NCBI GenBank assembly: GCA_944388145.1
Contig: CALXHQ010000002.1
Location: 124,001-188,000 of the forward strand
DNA from: an uncultured Gemmiger sp.
GTDB taxonomy: Bacteria; Bacillota; Clostridia; Oscillospirales; Ruminococcaceae
Length of the DNA: 64,000 bases
Reading direction: 5' to 3'
The position numbers were made by a program, and so were the translations under genes. The notes below the pieces were generated by a model. The model saw only the letters and a program-made list of their open reading frames with translations, made no database searches and was not told the origin of the DNA. Each line of letters opens with the position of its first letter. The first letter of the stretch is position 1. Positions 60,149 to 64,000 of this stretch are shown here, in pieces.

Positions 60149-60183
60149 AAAAAAAGCGCGATACAATCGTTGTACCGTGCTTT
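60149..60183 (-). terminator. intrinsic terminator inside the phage-like operon
   Basis: Stem GCACGGTACAA / TTGTATCGCGC (one mismatch, extended by AAA/TTT), CGA loop, then seven T on the minus strand, between portal and scaffold genes. It would lower or condition expression of head and tail genes relative to terminase and portal. Confidence 0.78.
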
Positions 60184-60198
60184 CTTCCAAAAAAGTTT

Positions 60199-61626
60199 TC
60201 AGGGCTCCTGCTGCGCCCGGATGCGTGCCGCCTCTGCCAGCTTCCAGGCGTCGTCCCGGCTGTCGCCCCACAGCTCGTCCACCTGAGCCTCCACGCTCAT
60301 GATGCCCGCCTGGGCGGCAGCCGCCACCGTCCGCACCCGCTCGTCAAAGGCAGGAGCCGCATACTCGCCAAACCCCGCGGTGGCCGGGTACTGCCCCGGG
60401 GCCCGCCCTGCCAGCAAATCCTCAGCCTGCAAGGCTGCCTGGGCCACTCGCGGCAGTGCCTTTTCCAATGCCGCCGTGATGGCCCCGCGGGTGAAGCCGG
60501 TCACATCCTTTTTCTCCCTCTGCGCCTCCGCCGATGCCATTCGGCCCAAGTCTATGCCCAGGGTAGCGGGGCTCATCACCCCCAGCAGGCACTGGTCCAG
60601 CGTGGCTGCGTAGGCGCTCTCGAAAGCCGCGCAGTCGATGTTCGGCTGCACCGTCTCGATGCGGTCATCGGCGTTTTCCCGGTCGCTGGAGGCAATCTTG
60701 ACAAAACTGGCGCCAAAACGTCCCGGAATCTGCAGTGCGCCGGTGGCCGGGTCCCGGGGGATCAGGCATTCCGGGATGTAGCGCTGTACCCGCCCGGCCC
60801 GCACCGCGTCCATCCACTGGCTGATGATCTCATCATGGGCGTCAAAGGCGTCGGTCTTTTTGTCAAAGAGGGAAGCGCCCCGTCCCAGCCAGCGGGCGCT
60901 GGGCCAAAACTGCAGCGGCACCGCCAGCCAGACCTGCCGGGGAAACTGTACCTCCCGCAGCCCTTCCAGCTCCGGCTCGGCCTCCAGCGGCAATACCCGG
61001 TCCCGGTCAGCGTCGATCAGCTCGTATCGCACACTGCCGGGGGCATAGCGCTCCCGCAGCGTGCGTCCCTGGCCGCCCACCCGGGTCAGGAAGTCAATCC
61101 CGGTCACCCTGCCATGGCGGCGGTGATACTCCACCCGGTCAGCCCCGGCAAAGTCCAGGATCGGTCCCGGCGCGGCGGCCGGGTCCAAGCTGACCCGGAA
61201 GGCCCCGTCGCCGGTCACCAGGCACTCGCTCACCGCCCGGGCCACCAGAGCGGCAAAGTCGTTGTCGGCAGCGATGGCCTGCCAGCGGCGGGCAGCCTGC
61301 CCGTCCTCAAAGTGCAGCTCCTCCAGGTCGCCGCGCACAATGCCCGCCAGCGTATCCACCATCACGGCGGGCAGGCCGCTGTGGGCCTTGCGCAGGTTCT
61401 CGCTTTCCGGCGCCGCCGCCCAAAACCGCGCCCGGCTGACCGGGTCGTCGGCCAGCTGTTTGAACAGCTGGTCCAGCTCACAGGCGTCGCCCCGGTACCA
61501 TACCCGGTTGCGCAGCACATTGGTGGCGTGGTTCACCGGCTCCTGCAGGGTCAGCCCCCGTCCCGGTGCCGGTTCAATCTCCAGCCAGCTTTGCAGCATC
61601 TTTCTCATCCTTTCTGTAAAACGCAT
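60199..61626 (-). CDS. phage portal protein
   Basis: 475 residues from the ATG at 61626. WLEIEPAPGRGLTLQEPVNHATNVLRNRVWYRGDACELDQLFKQL in parts, AVSECLVTGDGAFRVSLD, YHRRHGRVTGIDFL, SLFDKKTDAFDAHDEIISQWMDAVRAGRVQRYIPE and LGIDLGRMASAEAQREKKD match the SPP1-type portal family. It forms the 12-mer through which DNA passes. AAAGGGGAAAA is the ribosome site. The gene starts 13 bases after the large terminase. Confidence 0.9.
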   Translation of the reverse strand: MRFTERMRKMLQSWLEIEPAPGRGLTLQEPVNHATNVLRNRVWYRGDACELDQLFKQLADDPVSRARFWAAAPESENLRKAHSGLPAVMVDTLAGIVRGDLEELHFEDGQAARRWQAIAADNDFAALVARAVSECLVTGDGAFRVSLDPAAAPGPILDFAGADRVEYHRRHGRVTGIDFLTRVGGQGRTLRERYAPGSVRYELIDADRDRVLPLEAEPELEGLREVQFPRQVWLAVPLQFWPSARWLGRGASLFDKKTDAFDAHDEIISQWMDAVRAGRVQRYIPECLIPRDPATGALQIPGRFGASFVKIASSDRENADDRIETVQPNIDCAAFESAYAATLDQCLLGVMSPATLGIDLGRMASAEAQREKKDVTGFTRGAITAALEKALPRVAQAALQAEDLLAGRAPGQYPATAGFGEYAAPAFDERVRTVAAAAQAGIMSVEAQVDELWGDSRDDAWKLAEAARIRAQQEP

Positions 61627-61639
61627 CGCTTTTCCCCTT

Positions 61640-62986
61640 TCAGCCGATCTGTTCCAGATACGCCATCCAGGCGTACTGCTCGGCGTTGATGCAGTGGTCA
61701 TTGCCGTCCTCGGGGCGGCCTGTTTCCTCCCAGCTGTACCGTTCCAGCTCTTCCAGCAGCGGCGTGCAGGCCTCCTCGGCAAACAAATGCCGCCCGTGGG
61801 CCAGCCAGCCGCTTTCCAGCCGGATGCGGTCCAACACCGGCAGCCGTTTCCAGGCGGGCACAAAGTCGTACAGGCTGCCTTCCCGCCGCTTGTACTTGCG
61901 GCACTCGGTCAGGGTAGCCTGGTCGGCCGAGTCGATGAACACCTTGCGCCCGAATCCCCACGCTGCCCGCTGGCGTTCCAAAAAATCCTCCAGCAGAGCC
62001 GGGATGTCGCTGGGCGCCAGGGGTTCCCTGCCCTGCGCCGCCCGCTGCCGGTTGGAGTGCACCTCCGCCGCCAGCGTGATCTTGCGCCGGTCAGCGGTAA
62101 AACCGTCGAACACAAAGGCAAAGGTATCCTCGGTGTTTTGGCTGTAACTGGTGTCCACCCCGCAGGCAAAGCGGGTAAAGCGCAGGCCTCCGTCCTCCAT
62201 CTGCCGCCGCAGCGCGGCGCAGGGCACCCGGCAATGGTCGGGCAAGTGAAAGACCAGCCCCTCGCTGCGGCCCCGCAGGCCCAAAATCTTGCTGCGGTAC
62301 AGCTGGGTCCCCGCCGGAGCCGCCTCGATGATCCGCCGCCGCTTTTCCGGTGTCAGCGCCGCGTTGTCTCCAAAGCCGAAGAACCAGTGCACCCAGCCGC
62401 TGCGGGCCGGCTTTGCCAGCTGGGCCAGCAGCGGCGCCGGGGTATCGTGGGCCCACTCGGGCAGGGGGCGGGCGTGGTTGATGTACTCGGCGTAGACGGC
62501 CTTGCGCGGGTCATCGGGGTTGAGGGTAGCCAACAGGTAATCGCTGCGCATGGCGGCCTCCCGCACATACTCCATATCGGCAATGTTGATCTCGTCGATG
62601 TAAACGCAGCCGTACTGGCCGCCCAGTGCCTTTTTCCAGCGGGCCTTGTTGTCGTAGCCCAGCACATAGATGACCCGCGCCCCATCCGAGGTATGCAGCA
62701 GGATGTGGGGCGCGCTGTGTTCCCCCTTGCCGGCGGGGCGATACTCGGCCAGCGGGCCGAAATCCTCCAGAACGCCAAGCTCCTTGTTGATGATGTTCTT
62801 CTCGATGGTGCCCAGATCCAGCCCAGACAGGATATGCAGCTTGCGGCTGCTGGCGGCACAGCGCAGCACGAACTTGAGCAGTGCCAGCGTGGTCTTGCCG
62901 GCGTAGGTGGTACCCTCCAAAAATTCGCACCGGGCCCGGCACCGCAAAAATGCCAGTCCCTTGGGGGAAAGTTTCAGTTCAGCCAT
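61640..62986 (-). CDS. phage terminase large subunit
   Basis: 448 residues from the ATG at 62986. ATPase domain: Walker A EGTTYAGKT at residues 24-32, Walker B CVYIDEIN with D131 and E132, the coupling segment LLATLNPDDPRKAVY. Nuclease domain: CGVDTSYSQNTEDTFAF, FIDSADQATL and the late NDHCINAEQYAWMAYL with acidic residues that bind metal. Complete and apparently functional. Its start overlaps the small terminase stop by 8 bases. Confidence 0.93.
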   Translation of the reverse strand: MAELKLSPKGLAFLRCRARCEFLEGTTYAGKTTLALLKFVLRCAASSRKLHILSGLDLGTIEKNIINKELGVLEDFGPLAEYRPAGKGEHSAPHILLHTSDGARVIYVLGYDNKARWKKALGGQYGCVYIDEINIADMEYVREAAMRSDYLLATLNPDDPRKAVYAEYINHARPLPEWAHDTPAPLLAQLAKPARSGWVHWFFGFGDNAALTPEKRRRIIEAAPAGTQLYRSKILGLRGRSEGLVFHLPDHCRVPCAALRRQMEDGGLRFTRFACGVDTSYSQNTEDTFAFVFDGFTADRRKITLAAEVHSNRQRAAQGREPLAPSDIPALLEDFLERQRAAWGFGRKVFIDSADQATLTECRKYKRREGSLYDFVPAWKRLPVLDRIRLESGWLAHGRHLFAEEACTPLLEELERYSWEETGRPEDGNDHCINAEQYAWMAYLEQIG

Positions 62987-63251
62987 CCCACTCCCCCGCC
63001 TTGCAGCCCCACAGCGCCCGCAGCACCTCGTCCAAACGGCCCACCGCAACGGTTTCCTCCCGGCTTGCCTTCTCCCGCTCGGCCGCCTCCCGGCTGTCGA
63101 TGGCCCGGGCGCAGAGTTCCGCCGCATGCATCCGGTCTTTGATGCCGGCGGTGTCGTCCCGCATCACTGCCGCCCACAGCGCTTCGACCTCCTCCCGGCC
63201 GGGCGGCTTGGGTTTGCGCCGCCGGGTCTTTTTTGGTTGTTCTTCTGTCAC
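62979..63251 (-). CDS. phage terminase small subunit, short form
   Basis: About 90 residues if translated from the GTG at 63251 (AGGAGG 13 bases upstream). A basic N-terminus (KKTRRRKPKPP) precedes the conserved helix WAAVMRDDTAGIKDRMHAAELCARAI, which is the C-terminal signature of small terminases that ends helix-turn-helix proteins in other phages. The N-terminal DNA-recognition domain normally present (about 50-60 residues) is absent here unless the frame is used from further upstream, where there is no ribosome site. The stop overlaps the large subunit start. Confidence 0.68.
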   Translation of the reverse strand: MTEEQPKKTRRRKPKPPGREEVEALWAAVMRDDTAGIKDRMHAAELCARAIDSREAAEREKASREETVAVGRLDEVLRALWGCKAGEWDG

Positions 63252-63551
63252 ACGCCGCCGTTTTCCTCCTCTCTCCGGGCCAATCCTCCGCACGGTTCCC
63301 ATTCTGTGAAAATGCCGTTCTGCTGCGCCTGCCGCCTTTCGGCAAATTGTACCGCGCATCTGGGACGGATCGGTTCCCCAAACAACAAGAGCGCCGGACG
63401 GCTTTCGTTTCCGTCCTGCGCTCTTTCCAGTATCGTTATACCACACCTCGTCGGGGGTCTGCGAGGGTGCAGGAGGGTGTGGGAGGGTCAGCCAGGCAAA
63501 AAAATACCGGGCAGTCCGCACAACAGGGCGGACCGTCCGGCAATGGGGGCG
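63252..63551 (-). promoter_or_regulatory. control region of the phage-like operon with 10-bp-phased repeats
   Basis: Minus strand: extended -10 TGG-TATAAC (63435-63440) without a recognisable -35. Directly upstream four decamers start ACCCTC/ACCCCC at exact 10-base steps (plus-strand GAGGGT at 63463, 63473, 63483 and GGGGGT at 63453). Just downstream of the presumed start lies a 14-base hairpin (63389-63402 / 63411-63424) followed by TTGTTGTTT. The repeats look like the binding site of an activator needed to turn the operon on. Confidence 0.6.
63389..63424. terminator. stem loop at the 5' end of the phage-like transcript
   Basis: Stem AGAGCGC.GGACGG / CCGTCC.GCGCTCT with a 9-base loop. On the minus strand TTGTTGTTT follows. 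It may end arsR readthrough or attenuate the phage-like operon. Confidence 0.5.
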
Positions 63552-63929
63552 TCACGGGGCGTCGGGATGCCCATAGTTTGGGCAGGTGATCGCCACCAAG
63601 TCCTCGATCATATGGTGCAGCAGCCGGACCGGTGCGGTATCGGCTGCGCGGTAGTAGACCTCCTTGCCCTCGCGGCGGCTGACGATCAGCCCGCCTGCCT
63701 TGAGCTGCTTGAGATGGTGGGACACCGCCGGGCTGCTCATGCCCACCATGGCAGAAAGGTTGATGACGCACTCCTCGCAATGGCAGAGCAGCCAGAAGAT
63801 GCGCACCCGCACCGGGTCGCCCATCTGCTTGAACAGATCCGACACCGTGGCAAAATCTTCCACTGCGGGCATATGGTCAAAGGCGTGCTCAAACGCCTGG
63901 CCGTGGTCATGGGGCAAATTGCTGGGCAT
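63552..63929 (-). CDS. ArsR/SmtB-family metal-responsive repressor
   Basis: 125 residues from the ATG at 63929 (AGGAGG upstream). A His-rich N-terminus (MPSNLPHDHGQAFEHAFDHM), helix MGDPVRVRIFWLL, a Cys cluster CHCEEC at 50-54 region in the alpha-3 position (as in ArsR/CadC/SmtB metal sites), recognition helix SSPAVSHHLKQLKAGG, and a wing REGKEVYYR. His and Cys residues suggest zinc, cadmium or arsenic sensing. Regulated genes would lie to the right, outside the window; the phage-like block follows downstream on the same strand. Confidence 0.92.
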   Translation of the reverse strand: MPSNLPHDHGQAFEHAFDHMPAVEDFATVSDLFKQMGDPVRVRIFWLLCHCEECVINLSAMVGMSSPAVSHHLKQLKAGGLIVSRREGKEVYYRAADTAPVRLLHHMIEDLVAITCPNYGHPDAP

Positions 63930-63958
63930 GGGTTTTCCTACCTCCTGTTCTTGTGTGT

Positions 63959-63987
63959 ATTGTACCACAACCCGCCGCTTTGGACAA
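63959..63987 (-). promoter_or_regulatory. promoter of the arsR gene
   Basis: Minus strand: -35 TTGTCC (63982-63987), 17-base spacer ending TGTGG, -10 TACAAT (63959-63964), about 30 bases before the start codon. Confidence 0.65.
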
Positions 63988-64000
63988 AAAATAAATTTTG

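Noticed and set aside
58704..60302. 532-residue plus-strand frame opposite capsid and scaffold
   Set aside because: Antisense shadow; His/Gly/Val-rich and overlapping coherent phage genes.
49776..63551. Attachment-site repeats flanking the phage-like block
   Set aside because: No shared direct repeat was found by eye between 49776-49843 and 63252-63551, and no tRNA target lies at either edge.
1..64000. tRNA, rRNA, CRISPR arrays and insertion sequences
   Set aside because: No cloverleaf, conserved rRNA segment, regularly spaced repeat array or transposase was recognised in the intergenic regions or genes.

Overview
The window looks like chromosome of a GC-rich, low-oxygen Firmicute of the Oscillospiraceae type (Faecalibacterium / Gemmiger / Subdoligranulum-like). 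The reasons are strong AGGAGG ribosome sites, Gram-positive cell-surface genes (class B sortase, pilins, PadR and MocR regulators), an RnfD/NqrB-type subunit and consensus sigma-A promoters, at roughly 60-65% GC. This placement is inference; there is no rRNA or tRNA here. Most genes lie on the minus strand.

Layout from left to right. 46-3202: an RnfD/NqrB-like membrane subunit, ribulose-phosphate epimerase and an M24 Xaa-Pro peptidase. 3248-11468: a surface glycan cluster (initiating sugar transferase, three glycosyltransferases, UDP-galactopyranose mutase and a large polytopic membrane protein). 11573-19485: a WYL regulator and a nearly contiguous aromatic amino acid operon, pheA-aroB-aroC-aroE/aroK fusion-aroA-tyrA. 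19617-29435: a sortase-assembled pilus locus whose gene order matches streptococcal FCT islands (tip adhesin, small protein, catalytically dead SipA-like signal peptidase, two backbone pilins, class B sortase, FctB-like pilin). It ends at a strong terminator and starts behind an unusually long, gene-free leader with palindromes.

29486-49775 is ordinary accessory and housekeeping content: a membrane-anchored protein, C39-like protein, Ntn-hydrolase-like protein, PH-domain protein, EIIA-Glc, TetR, HD hydrolase, SGNH hydrolase, a divergent ECF-S / MocR pair, an LCP-like protein, a PadR module, a small orphan transcription unit, a GH2 glycosidase, a DUF362 ferredoxin-like protein, birA-yfcE-rsmI, and lgt. 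Many genes are bounded by clean intrinsic terminators, and the promoters share a TGTGG-extended -10.

49844-63251 is a compact, entirely minus-strand block of phage late genes (small and large terminase, portal, scaffold, capsid, connectors, tail tube, chaperones, tape measure, tail tip, fibre, amidase, holins). No integrase, repressor or replication gene lies in it, and it is flanked directly by lgt and by an arsR gene with its own promoter. It is either a stripped prophage or a domesticated, gene-transfer-agent-like particle. Its promoter carries four exactly 10-bp-phased repeats in place of a -35 box. The two most interesting systems are the FCT-like pilus locus with its dead signal peptidase, and this phage-like block with its repeat-controlled promoter.
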